A model generated the notes under the pieces. It searched no databases, had not been told where the DNA came from, and saw nothing but the letters and a program-made list of their open reading frames with translations. A program made the translations under genes and the position numbers. DNA of 64,000 nt from assembly GCA_036377595.1 (NCBI GenBank), contig DASUYB010000056.1, positions 1-64,000 of the forward strand, read 5' to 3'. The first letter of the stretch is position 1; each line of letters begins with the position of its first letter. Source of the stretch: Longimicrobium sp. (GTDB lineage: Bacteria > Gemmatimonadota > Gemmatimonadetes > Longimicrobiales > Longimicrobiaceae). This document shows positions 16,054-23,503 of this stretch, piece after piece.

Positions 16054-18027
16054 TCAGGAGGATACGGTGACCGGTCCGCCGATGCCAATGCCGTGCACGG
16101 GGATGGTCAGCACGCCGCGCGGCAGCGTGAAGGTGAAGGCGGAGCCCGTGCCGGGCTCGCTCCACACGCTCAGCTCGCCGCCCATCCCCCGTGCCAGCTC
16201 GCGGCTGATCGCCAGCCCCAGCCCCACGCCTTCGTCCGGGCGGTTGAGGGCGCGCTCGCCCTGTACGAACGGCTCGAAGATGTGCGGCAGCCGCTCCGCG
16301 CGGATCCCCGTGCCGGTGTCGCGCACGCGGATGCGCACCTCGCGCTCGTCGGCCTCGCACTCCAGCGCCACCGTGCCGCCGGGCGGCGTGTACTTCACCG
16401 CGTTGCCCAGGAGGTTGAGGAGAACCTGCCTCACCTTGTCCGCATCGGCGCGCACGGCCAGCGCCGGCTCGGCCGCATCGCGGTGGAACGCCACCCCCGA
16501 CGCGGCCACCTGCGGCGCCACCAGCGACTCCACCTCTGCCAGCATCTCCGCCACGGGCACGTCGGACACCACGTACTGCACCTGCCGCGCGTCGACCCGG
16601 GCGTAGCTCAGCACCTGGTTGATCAGCGTCAGCAGGTGCGCCTGGCTGCGGGCGATGCGCTCCAGCGCCTCGCGCTGCGCGTCGGTCACCGGGCCGTGGA
16701 TCCCCATCTCGATCAGCTGCGCGTAGCCGCCGATGGCGTTCAGCGGCGTGCGCAGCTCGTGGCTCATCACCGCCAGGAAGTCGCCCTTGGCGCGGCTGGC
16801 CTGCTCGGCCTCGGCGCGCGCCCGCTCGGCGTCGTCGCGCGCCTGCCGCAGCTCGGCGTTGGCCTCCTCCAGCCCCTCGGCGGCGGCCGTGGCCTCCTCC
16901 ACCTGCTCCTCGAGCGCGCGCCGCGCCGACTCCACCTGCCGCGCCATGGCGTCGAAGCTGGCGGCCAGGCGCCCCACCTCGTCGCGCCCGGCGCCGGACA
17001 CGCGCCGGTCGTAGCGCCCCGCCGCCACCGCCTCGGACGCCGCCGTCAGCGTCGCCAGGGGCCGGGTGATGCGGCGCGAGACCAGCCAGGCGAGCAGTCC
17101 CCCGAGCGCGGCCAGCACCAGCCCCATCCGCGCCAGCATGAGCACCGTGCGCTTGGGACGCGCCACGACCCATGCGGCGGGGCTCTCCATCACCATCACC
17201 CACGGCGTCCCCTCGATGCGGGCCTCGGCGGCAAGGAAGCGCTCCCCGCCCGCGCGCTCGTGCCACAGCGACTCGCCGGCCGAGTCGCGGCGGACCGGCG
17301 CCGCCACGGGCACGCCGGGGTGCACGGACCACAGGCTCCCGTCCGCGTTGCGCGTGTAGAGATGCACGTCCTCGCGCATGAACTCGCGCAGCATGCGCAT
17401 GGCGTCGCGCGGGCCGCCGATGCCGCGCTCCTGCGCCAGCCACCCCACCCGCGCGCCGCCGTCGCCCGCCACCGGCGCGTACGCCCAGAAGCGCACGCGG
17501 CGGCCGTCCAGGTGCTGCGGCCCGAAGCGCACGCCGGCGCCGGGACCGTCCGCGCGCAGCAGCGCCGCGCGCTCCGCCGCCGTCGACGAGTCGCCCTCCA
17601 GCCGCGCGACCACGCGTCCCGTCAGGTCCCACAGCTCCGCCGGCGCGGGATCCCGTCCTCCGTCCAGCCCGGTGAGCACCGCGCGCGCGGCCGCGATCTC
17701 CGGCGCCGCGGCCCCGCCGTCCTGTGACGCCATCAGCGCGCGCCGCACCGCCGCATCGGCCGCCGCGCCGCGCAGCATCGCCGCGCGCTGCGAGAGCGAC
17801 GCCTCCGCGCCCTTCGCCACCTCGCGCACGGCGTGATTCAGGCGGTCGCGGACGATCGCCTCGGCGCGCATCGAGACGGTGCGCCAGGTCAGTACGATCA
17901 TCACCGCCAGCCCGGCGGCCAGGAAAGCCGTCATCAGCAGCGGGAGCTTCCACTCCAGCGACACCGAGCCGCCCAGGCGAACGGGTCTGGGCGCGGCGCG
18001 AGCGGATCGGCTGGAGGGAATTGCCAT
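16054..18027 (-). CDS. Membrane-bound sensor histidine kinase with HAMP domain
   Basis: 657 residues. TM1 is at about 29-50 and TM2 at about 280-305 (MLARMGLVLAALGGLLAWLV). They enclose a ~230-residue extracytoplasmic sensor that looks like a single Cache-type domain. A HAMP linker (RRITRPLATLTAAS) is followed by a coiled coil. HisKA carries the phospho-acceptor His in VMSHELRTPLNAIGGY, and HATPase has LLNLLGNAVKYTP, DTGTGI and GVGLGLAISREL. No receiver domain is fused and no response regulator is adjacent. The ATG at 18027 is chosen over the GTG one codon earlier. Confidence 0.92.
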   Translation of the reverse strand: MAIPSSRSARAAPRPVRLGGSVSLEWKLPLLMTAFLAAGLAVMIVLTWRTVSMRAEAIVRDRLNHAVREVAKGAEASLSQRAAMLRGAAADAAVRRALMASQDGGAAAPEIAAARAVLTGLDGGRDPAPAELWDLTGRVVARLEGDSSTAAERAALLRADGPGAGVRFGPQHLDGRRVRFWAYAPVAGDGGARVGWLAQERGIGGPRDAMRMLREFMREDVHLYTRNADGSLWSVHPGVPVAAPVRRDSAGESLWHERAGGERFLAAEARIEGTPWVMVMESPAAWVVARPKRTVLMLARMGLVLAALGGLLAWLVSRRITRPLATLTAASEAVAAGRYDRRVSGAGRDEVGRLAASFDAMARQVESARRALEEQVEEATAAAEGLEEANAELRQARDDAERARAEAEQASRAKGDFLAVMSHELRTPLNAIGGYAQLIEMGIHGPVTDAQREALERIARSQAHLLTLINQVLSYARVDARQVQYVVSDVPVAEMLAEVESLVAPQVAASGVAFHRDAAEPALAVRADADKVRQVLLNLLGNAVKYTPPGGTVALECEADEREVRIRVRDTGTGIRAERLPHIFEPFVQGERALNRPDEGVGLGLAISRELARGMGGELSVWSEPGTGSAFTFTLPRGVLTIPVHGIGIGGPVTVSS

Positions 18028-18198
18028 CACCTGGAAGATCGAGGGAACGCGAGGGGAGCTGCCCGAAATCTGACGCCAGCGGCGCCGGGGGACAAGCGGA
18101 GATCTCCTCGCGCGATGGCGATCCAGTTGCGCGCGTGCCCTTCATGCCGCATCCGTACGCGGCTTCATCACCCGAACGCCCATCCCCGGAGAATGCCC

Positions 18199-18882
18199 AT
18201 GCCGCCGGCCGTCACCCCGTTCCGCATCGTCATCCCCCTCTACCCGGCCGTGGACCTGATGGACGTGGCCGCGCCGCGCGAGATCTTCAGCTGGATGGCC
18301 GAGAGCTGGTCGGCCGCGGGCCCGGTGGAGGTGCTGCTGGCCGCGGAGAGCGACGACCCGGTGCCCACGCGCGACGGCACGCGCATCCTCCCCGACGTCA
18401 CCTTCGACGCGGTGCCGTCCGTCGACGTGATCTGGGTCCCCGGCGCCGGCCTGGACGGGCTGCAGGCGGCGATGGCGGACGAGTACCTGCTCGAGACGCT
18501 GCGGGGCTGGGCGCAGCAGGCGCGCTGGGTGACGTCGGTCTGCGAGGGCGCGCTGGTGCTGGCCAGCGCCGGCCTGCTCGACGGCTACCAGGCGACGACG
18601 CACTGGGCCTTCCTCCCCTGCCTCTGCCAGTTCGAGGGGATCACGGTGATCGGCGGCGACGGCGATTTCCCGCGCTTCGTCGTCGATCCGGGCACCGGCG
18701 GAGGCGCGGTGCGCGTCACCGGCGCGGGGATCTCGGCCGGGCTCGACGAGGCGCTGCAGCTGGTGCAGATGATCGCCGGCGACAGCGTCGCCGAGAGCGT
18801 CCAGCAGACCATCCAGTACTATCCCGACCCACCGGTCTCCGCGCCGTTGCCGGTGCCGGGGACGTGTCCGCTGTCCAGCTGA
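18199..18882 (+). CDS. DJ-1/PfpI-family protein, isonitrile-hydratase-like
   Basis: 227 residues. The nucleophile-elbow Cys115 lies in TSVCEGALVLASAGLLDG, and the preceding strand is WVPGAGLDGL. This pattern is closest to isonitrile hydratases and the amidase-type domain of GlxA regulators. It lacks the C-terminal AraC helix-turn-helix of the latter. An enzymatic role on small C-N compounds is plausible but not proven. The ATG at 18199 is preferred over 18193 because GGAGA ends at 18192. An octamer tandem array starts 8 bases after the stop. Confidence 0.85.
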   Translation: MPPAVTPFRIVIPLYPAVDLMDVAAPREIFSWMAESWSAAGPVEVLLAAESDDPVPTRDGTRILPDVTFDAVPSVDVIWVPGAGLDGLQAAMADEYLLETLRGWAQQARWVTSVCEGALVLASAGLLDGYQATTHWAFLPCLCQFEGITVIGGDGDFPRFVVDPGTGGGAVRVTGAGISAGLDEALQLVQMIAGDSVAESVQQTIQYYPDPPVSAPLPVPGTCPLSS

Positions 18883-18890
18883 GCGCGAAA

Positions 18891-18986
18891 GTGCGGGAGT
18901 GCGGGAGTGCGGGAGTGCGAAAGTGCGAAAGTGCGGGAGTGCGGGAGTGCGGGAGTGCGGGAGTGCGGGAGTGCGGGAGTGCGAGA
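18891..18986. repeat. Octamer tandem array (GTGCGGGA)x12
   Basis: Twelve head-to-tail 8-bp units: nine GTGCGGGA, two GTGCGAAA and one GTGCGAGA, starting eight bases after the stop of the PfpI-like gene. Variants are clustered, consistent with slippage or unequal exchange. There are no spacers, so it is not CRISPR. Confidence 0.95.
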
Positions 18987-19395
18987 GTGTGACCCGGAGA
19001 TGATCGTGGTGGGGGCGATTTCGGGCACCGCGTGAAAGCAGCCGCGGCCGGGGAGGATTAGGTCATCGCGAAGTCGCGCATCGTGTTGATCGCGACGCGG
19101 AAGCACGCGCAAGTCGTTCTGCGGCCACGACGAGCGCGGGATGGAGGGTGGCGCCCGTTTTACGCCTGCGTGGGCTGGACAGTTGCCAGAAATGCGTTTT
19201 TGCATGTCCCACGCGGGAAAATGGCGAAACTGCATGGTTGACGGGCGGACGTTTTCGACCGACCTTGCGTGTGGAAGGACCCCTGACGCGCCTTCGAACT
19301 CGCCTGTCGTGGAGCGTTGGCACGCAATGCGCGGCAGGAACGCTTTCGCTCCGCAGCGGCGGCTGCACAACACACACTCCAGAGGGTGACCGGCT
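18987..19395 (+). other. Non-coding upstream region of the cold-shock gene
   Basis: About 400 bases without a credible gene before the cold-shock protein ATG. Cold-shock genes often have long structured 5' leaders, and the region contains AT-richer tracts (about 19190-19240) unlike its surroundings. No promoter can be fixed with confidence. GAGAGGG-type purines at about 19381-19386 serve as ribosome binding site. Confidence 0.4.
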
Positions 19396-19800
19396 ATGGC
19401 GAGGGAGAGGGGGACGGTGAAGTGGTTCAACCCCGAGAAGGGGTTCGGCTTCATCACCCGCGAGAACGGCGAGAAGGACTGCTTCGTGCACCACAGCGCG
19501 ATCCAGGGCTCGGGCTTCCGCACGCTGAACGAGGGCGAGGCGGTGGAGTTCGAGGTGGTGCAGGGCACCAAGGGGCCCGCGGCCGAGAACGTGGTTCGTC
19601 TCGACGCGCCCGAAGGCGGTGAGGGTGGCGGTGGGGGAGGCGGCGGCGGTGGCTACGGCCGTGGCGGTGGAGGCGGCGGACGTGGCGGCGGCGGCCGTGG
19701 CGGTGGCGGTGGTTACGGCGGCGGCGGTGGCGGCTACGGCGGTGGTGGCGGCGGCCGCGGCGGTGACCGCGGCTATGGCGGCGGCGGCGACCGCTGGTGA
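19396..19800 (+). CDS. Cold-shock-domain protein with a Gly/Arg-rich tail
   Basis: 134 residues. Residues 4-68 form a complete cold-shock domain with [20 protein letters not shown] (RNP1 KGFGFI) and CFVHHSAI (RNP2), which bind single-stranded RNA or DNA. Residues 72-134 are almost entirely Gly with Arg, Tyr and Asp in GYGRGG / RGGGGR / GGYGGG patterns, like RGG-type RNA-binding tails. Typical bacterial Csps are about 70 residues, so the tail doubles the length. It may promote RNA annealing or condensate formation (inference). A 14-bp hairpin terminator follows. Confidence 0.93.
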   Translation: MARERGTVKWFNPEKGFGFITRENGEKDCFVHHSAIQGSGFRTLNEGEAVEFEVVQGTKGPAAENVVRLDAPEGGEGGGGGGGGGGYGRGGGGGGRGGGGRGGGGGYGGGGGGYGGGGGGRGGDRGYGGGGDRW

Positions 19801-19821
19801 CACGCCGCGCCCTCGCGCGCA

Positions 19822-19855
19822 GAAGGGGCCCGGGTCGATCCACCCGGGCCCCTTC
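19822..19855. terminator. Bidirectional hairpin terminator between convergent genes
   Basis: Perfect 14-bp stem GAAGGGGCCCGGGT / ACCCGGGCCCCTTC with a 6-base loop. It lies 22 bases after the cold-shock stop and 31 bases past the end of the minus-strand Cys-rich gene. Confidence 0.85.
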
Positions 19856-19885
19856 GCTTGTCCGGCCGCGCCGCCCGGCGCCGCC

Positions 19886-20401
19886 TCACCCCGCCGCCAT
19901 CTGCGGGAGAAGGAAGGTGGGGTCCGACGCCTGGCGCTCCTCGTCCGTCATGATGTACGCGGTGGTGCGCACGGCGGGGCACACGCGGCAGGCGCGCTTC
20001 CCCTCCTGCTTCCACCAGCGGCAGTCCGGCCGCACCGCGCAGGCGGGAAGCGCCTCGGTCACCTGCGGGGTCAGCTGCACCAGCTTGGTGGCCAGGCGGC
20101 AGTCGTGCCCGTCGAAGTGCTTGCACGCGCCCTCGGCGCACGGCGCGGCGATGCGGAACACCTCGGTGACGCGCACCGGCCCGGCCATGGCCGTCACCTC
20201 GTCGGTCAGCGGCACGCGCTCGGGAAGGTAGCCCACGCGCCGCTCCTCCACGGTTCCGCCCAGCACGCCGAAGACGAACGCGCCCTCCATGTGCGGCTGC
20301 GCGCTGGGGCACATCGTGGGCGAGCCGTCGGCGCGCGGGGCGCACCCCTGCGCGGGGGCCGCGGCGGGCTCGGCGGTAACGGGGGCGGTGGTCGCGGACA
20401 T
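19886..20401 (-). CDS. Cys-rich protein next to paired peptide genes, function unknown
   Basis: 171 residues, no signal peptide. The second half has ordered Cys/His: PCAEGACKHFDGHDC, then LPACAVRPDCRWW, then ACRVCPAV. Nine or so cysteines could bind metal or an iron-sulfur cluster. The first half has a beta-rich stretch ending VRVTEVFRIAAPC. The gene starts 108 bases downstream of the short peptide at 20510-20680, on the same strand, with an imperfect hairpin between them. Partial read-through could join them. No family is recognised; the proximity suggests but does not prove a joint role. Confidence 0.7.
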   Translation of the reverse strand: MSATTAPVTAEPAAAPAQGCAPRADGSPTMCPSAQPHMEGAFVFGVLGGTVEERRVGYLPERVPLTDEVTAMAGPVRVTEVFRIAAPCAEGACKHFDGHDCRLATKLVQLTPQVTEALPACAVRPDCRWWKQEGKRACRVCPAVRTTAYIMTDEERQASDPTFLLPQMAAG

Positions 20402-20460
20402 GCGGAGCTCCGGAGGTGGAGACCGGGTTCGGCCAGGACGGGCCGCTCCCCGGCGTGAGG

Positions 20461-20493
20461 CCCTCGCCCCGGCGGTCTCGCCCGGAGCGAGGG
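20461..20493 (-). terminator. Hairpin after the first short peptide gene
   Basis: CCCTCGCCCCGG pairs with CCGGAGCGAGGG with one mismatch, between the peptide stop at 20510 and the Cys-rich gene. No T-run follows, so it may only attenuate transcription. Confidence 0.45.
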
Positions 20494-20509
20494 ATGATGC
20501 CGCCCGCGC

Positions 20510-20680
20510 TCAGGAGACCACGGGCTCGGTCGTCGACGGATCCTGCCAGATGCCGGTGGTGCCGGGGGGGAGGGTGGAGCCGCTGGTGGTCGCATTGGCG
20601 CGCTCCTGCAGGGCCAGGTCCACTCCGACCGATGCCGCGTCGGCGAGGCTGGTGACGGGTACGACGGTAGGTCTGCTCAT
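20510..20680 (-). CDS. Short TSLADAAS-family peptide 1
   Basis: 56 residues. Residues 3-30 are almost the same as those of the peptide at 21053-21202: RPTVVPVTSLADAASVGVD then LALQERANA. After that the two diverge; here the tail is Thr/Ser/Pro-rich (TTSGSTLPPGTTGIWQDPST). A conserved front and variable tail is the usual layout of ribosomal-peptide precursors with a leader and core, but there is no Cys and no known modification enzyme nearby, so this is only an analogy. GGAG lies 10 bases before the ATG. It has its own sigma-70-like promoter. Confidence 0.8.
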   Translation of the reverse strand: MSRPTVVPVTSLADAASVGVDLALQERANATTSGSTLPPGTTGIWQDPSTTEPVVS

Positions 20681-20746
20681 CTTCGCTGCTCCGGGAAGGA
20701 GGGGGGAACCGCGAACGGCCGCAGGGTGCCGGCGAGCCGTGGTCGC

Positions 20747-20775
20747 ACTCTAAATACGCCCGATTTTCTCGTCAA
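20747..20775 (-). promoter_or_regulatory. Promoter of short peptide 1
   Basis: On the minus strand TTGACG (20775-20770), 17-base spacer, TAGAGT (20752-20747), followed by GCGACCACGG. The same arrangement and flanking bases occur before peptide 2. The expected transcript starts near 20740, giving a leader of about 60 bases. Confidence 0.75.
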
Positions 20776-20988
20776 GCGCGCTGACCCGACGTTCTTCGCC
20801 TCCGCGCGCCGGATTGGCCATCGCATATCGTAAACGTTTGTATTACCGGGATTTCTCCGGGTTTTGCGTACGGTTCCGCAAATCCGTTGCAACAGCCGTC
20901 CTCGCGCCATTTGCGCCTGGAAGGGGAAAAGCTTCTCCACGGATCGAGTGGACGCAGGAGCCTCGATGGATGCCGGGATTCCGGAAGC

Positions 20989-21025
20989 AACGGCGCGGCC
21001 GGACGTTGAGTCCGCCCGCGCCGTT
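20989..21025 (-). terminator. Hairpin terminator of short peptide 2
   Basis: 16-bp stem with one mismatch (AACGGCGCGGCCGGAC / GTCCGCCCGCGCCGTT) and a 5-base loop, 28 bases beyond the stop at 21053. It makes peptide 2 a monocistronic unit. Confidence 0.7.
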
Positions 21026-21052
21026 GTCAAAGCGCGAGGATCCGCCTGGAGA

Positions 21053-21202
21053 TCAGGCGTTCGGAGGCGGGATCGGCGCCCCGATGATGATCGGCTCCAT
21101 GCTGGGATCGCTGGCGTTCGCCCGCTCCTGCAGCGCGATGTCCACGCCGATCGACGCCGCGTCGGCAAGGCTGGTGAGCGGGATGGTCGCTGGCCTGGTC
21201 AT
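21053..21202 (-). CDS. Short TSLADAAS-family peptide 2
   Basis: 49 residues when started at the ATG at 21202, which aligns with peptide 1. ACGGAG lies about 8 bases upstream; a longer frame from 21262 lacks conservation. The front RPATIPLTSLADAASIGVD then IALQERANA matches peptide 1, while the tail is different (SDPSMEPIIIGAPIPPPNA). No Cys, no signal peptide. The paralogous pair, each with its own promoter and terminator, indicates a recent duplication of a whole transcription unit. Confidence 0.8.
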   Translation of the reverse strand: MTRPATIPLTSLADAASIGVDIALQERANASDPSMEPIIIGAPIPPPNA

Positions 21203-21262
21203 GTCTCGCTCCGTAAAGGGGAAGACGCGCAGCGCGGCGGAGATGAGGCCGCCCGTGGTCAC

Positions 21263-21291
21263 ACACTATATGCGACCCTATTTCGCGTCAA
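21263..21291 (-). promoter_or_regulatory. Promoter of short peptide 2
   Basis: On the minus strand TTGACG (21291-21286), 17-base spacer, TAGTGT (21268-21263), followed by GTGACCACGG. It is nearly identical in layout to the promoter at 20747-20775. Confidence 0.75.
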
Positions 21292-21526
21292 CGAACTCGG
21301 TGGGACGCGGACGGAGTGTGTACGGCGAATCCACGAACCTTCGGATCCTATACCGTTTTCACGCCGCGCTTCGTACGATCTCGCCGCATCGCAGCCCCGG
21401 TTTTCTCTGGAATCCTCCCGCGACTGGATGGCCACCGGACGCACAACCGGCTGAGGATGCCCCAACTGCGGACCCGCGTCGGAAGCGAATCTCTCCAGCA
21501 CGGCCCGGCCTGGGCGATTCTCGCCG

Positions 21527-22153
21527 ATGTCGGCTCGGTTCCTGCGCCTGGCGTCGTTTGCCATGCGCATCCGCCTGACGCTCCGCACCGTCGTCGTCGC
21601 CGCCGCGCTCGTGGAGGGCGCGCTGCTGGCGGGGGTGGTGACGTACCTCGCGGTGACCGGGAAGGCGCTCGTCGTCCGCTTCGCCACCCGCGAGGAGATG
21701 CGGCGTGCCGAGACGCCGCCGCGCCTCGTCATCCCCGTGGCCGGCGTGCGCGCGCCGGAGCTGCGCGACAGCTTCGGCGCGGGGCGCTCGGGCGGGCGCC
21801 GGCACCTGGGGATCGACATCATGGCGCCGCGCGGCACGCCCGTCCTGGCCGCCGCGCCGGGGGTGATCGTCAGGCGCGACACCAGCGCGCTCGGCGGCAT
21901 CTCCCTCTACCAGCGCGGCAGCGACGAGCGCACCATCTACTTCTACGCGCACCTGCAGGGCTACCGCGCGGGGCTCGTCGAGGGCGAGCTGGTGCGCGCG
22001 GGCGACGTGATCGGCTACGTCGGCGACACGGGAAACGCACGCGGCGGCAGCCCGCACCTGCACTTCGGCGTGTACACGGTGGCCGATCCCAATCGCTGGT
22101 GGCACGGGCGCGACCTCAACCCGTACCCGCTCCTCCGCGGCGCCGCGCGGTGA
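21527..22153 (+). CDS. M23-family metallopeptidase, membrane-anchored
   Basis: 208 residues. One membrane span (about 21-44) is followed by a LytM/M23 domain with the zinc ligands in HLGIDIMAPRGTPV and the closing HLHFGV. The domain covers about 95-190. M23 enzymes cut peptide cross-bridges of peptidoglycan, so an envelope role outside the membrane is expected. A start at 21563 (MRIRL) is also possible. The gene is single and precedes the SDR gene by 80 bases. Confidence 0.9.
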   Translation: MSARFLRLASFAMRIRLTLRTVVVAAALVEGALLAGVVTYLAVTGKALVVRFATREEMRRAETPPRLVIPVAGVRAPELRDSFGAGRSGGRRHLGIDIMAPRGTPVLAAAPGVIVRRDTSALGGISLYQRGSDERTIYFYAHLQGYRAGLVEGELVRAGDVIGYVGDTGNARGGSPHLHFGVYTVADPNRWWHGRDLNPYPLLRGAAR

Positions 22154-22232
22154 CGCCCTTGCATCGCCCCGGCGCGCGGGCGAGTGTCATCGCTCGCACT
22201 CGGCGGCAGATCCGGAACGCAGGAGGGACGGG

Positions 22233-22835
22233 ATGAAGGTGATCGTGATCGGCGGGACGGGGACGATCGGCGGCCCCGTGGCGGACGCGCTGGCGCCGCG
22301 CCACGAAGTCGTCCGCGCGGCCCGCAGCGGCGGCGACGTGCGGGTGGACATCACCTCGAGCGATTCGATCGAGGAGATGTACCGCACCGTCGGGCGGTTC
22401 GACGCGGTGGTGTGCTGCGCCGGCTCGGGCGCGTGGAAGCCGCTGGAGGAGCTCAGCGAGGACGATTTCGCGATGAGCCTGGGGAACAAGCTGATGGGGC
22501 AGGTCAACGTGGTCCGCCACGGCCTGAAGCACGCCGGCGATGGCGGCTCGATCACGGTGACGAGCGGCGTGCTGGCGCAGAGCCCCATGCCCGGGAGCGC
22601 GGCCGTCAGCCTGGTGAACGCGGGGCTGGAGGGGTTCGTGCGCGCGGCCGCGCTCGAGGCGCCGCGCGGCGTGCGGGTGAACGTGGTGAGCCCGCCGTGG
22701 GTGTCCGAGACGTTGCAGGCCATGGGGATGGACCCGTCGGGCGGGATGCCGGCGGAGCAGGTCGCGCGCGCCTACGTGGCCGCCGTGGAGGGGACGATGA
22801 ACGGCGCCACCCTGGACCCGAGGGACTTCCGGTGA
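22233..22835 (+). CDS. Atypical short-chain dehydrogenase
   Basis: 200 residues. The Rossmann nucleotide-binding loop is GGTGTIGG at residues 7-14, and VRVNVVSPPWV is the usual SDR late strand. The catalytic YxxxK is missing: the matching region reads GSAAVSLVNAGLEGF. The Ser of the triad may remain in VTSGVL. Related short SDRs with this substitution are known and may not be oxidoreductases of the classic type. Its GTGA overlap with the DinB gene shows translational coupling. Confidence 0.88.
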   Translation: MKVIVIGGTGTIGGPVADALAPRHEVVRAARSGGDVRVDITSSDSIEEMYRTVGRFDAVVCCAGSGAWKPLEELSEDDFAMSLGNKLMGQVNVVRHGLKHAGDGGSITVTSGVLAQSPMPGSAAVSLVNAGLEGFVRAAALEAPRGVRVNVVSPPWVSETLQAMGMDPSGGMPAEQVARAYVAAVEGTMNGATLDPRDFR

Positions 22836-23320
22836 GCGCGGGCGACCACGACGCCGCGCTCCGCGAGCAGCTCGCGAAGTTCCTGGCGTGGCGCGAAGCG
22901 CACGCGGGCTTCGACGCGGCGGTGGAGGGGCTGCCGGCCGAGCTGCGCGGGCGGCGGCCCGAAGGGCTTCCCCACTCGCCGTGGGAGCTGCTGGAGCACC
23001 TCCGCAAGGCCCAGCACGACATCCTCGACTTCTCCCGCAACCCGGACTACGGGGAGATGCGGTGGCCGGAGGACTACTGGCCCGCCTCCCCCGCCCCGCC
23101 GGACGACGAGGCGTGGGAGCGCAGCGTGGCCGCGTACCGCGCCGACCGCGAGGCGATGCAGGCGCTGGCGCGCGACCCGTCGGTCGACCTGTTCGCCCGC
23201 ATCCCGCACGGCAACGGGCAGACGTACCTCCGCGAGATCCTGCTTACGGTCGACCACGCGGCGTACCACGTGGGCCAGTTGGTGCTCGTGCGGCGTCTTC
23301 TGGGCGCGTGGAAAGAGTGA
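22832..23320 (+). CDS. DinB-family protein
   Basis: 162 residues from a GTG at 22832 that overlaps the SDR stop. It has the four-helix layout of DinB/YfiT-like metal-binding proteins, with SPWELLEHLRKAQHDILDFS in the middle and TVDHAAYHVGQLVLVRRL near the end. The His residues in these are the usual metal ligands. Some relatives are thiol transferases; the substrate here is unknown. The stop TGA is the start of the second copy of the 177-bp element. Confidence 0.85.
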   Translation: MSAGDHDAALREQLAKFLAWREAHAGFDAAVEGLPAELRGRRPEGLPHSPWELLEHLRKAQHDILDFSRNPDYGEMRWPEDYWPASPAPPDDEAWERSVAAYRADREAMQALARDPSVDLFARIPHGNGQTYLREILLTVDHAAYHVGQLVLVRRLLGAWKE

Positions 23321-23494
23321 TCCTGAATCCGTGGATCGATTGTGCGATCAGAGCAACAGAATGACTCACACGGAGGGAACGGAGGAAACGGAGGATGGTG
23401 AGCAGATCCTCCGTTTCCTCCGTTCCCTCCGTGTGAGCCTATTCTCATCACTACCAATCGAATGCACAGCCGATCGTTCAATCCGGTATGAGGT
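23318..23494. repeat. 177-bp palindromic dispersed element, copy 2
   Basis: Same length and boundaries as 9075-9251, again starting on the stop codon of the gene before it. The 32-bp arms are identical to copy 1, but the loop reads as its near reverse complement (TGGTGAGCAG versus TTGCTCATCA). Sequence outside the palindrome (GATTGTGC, CCTATTCTCATCA, TCGTTCAATCCGGTAT) is also shared. Confidence 0.9.
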
Positions 23495-23503
23495 GATCTC
23501 GGG

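Noticed and set aside
18891-18986. CRISPR-like periodic repeats (also 35175-35272)
   Set aside because: Units are 7-8 bp with no spacers, and no cas genes are present. They are simple tandem arrays.
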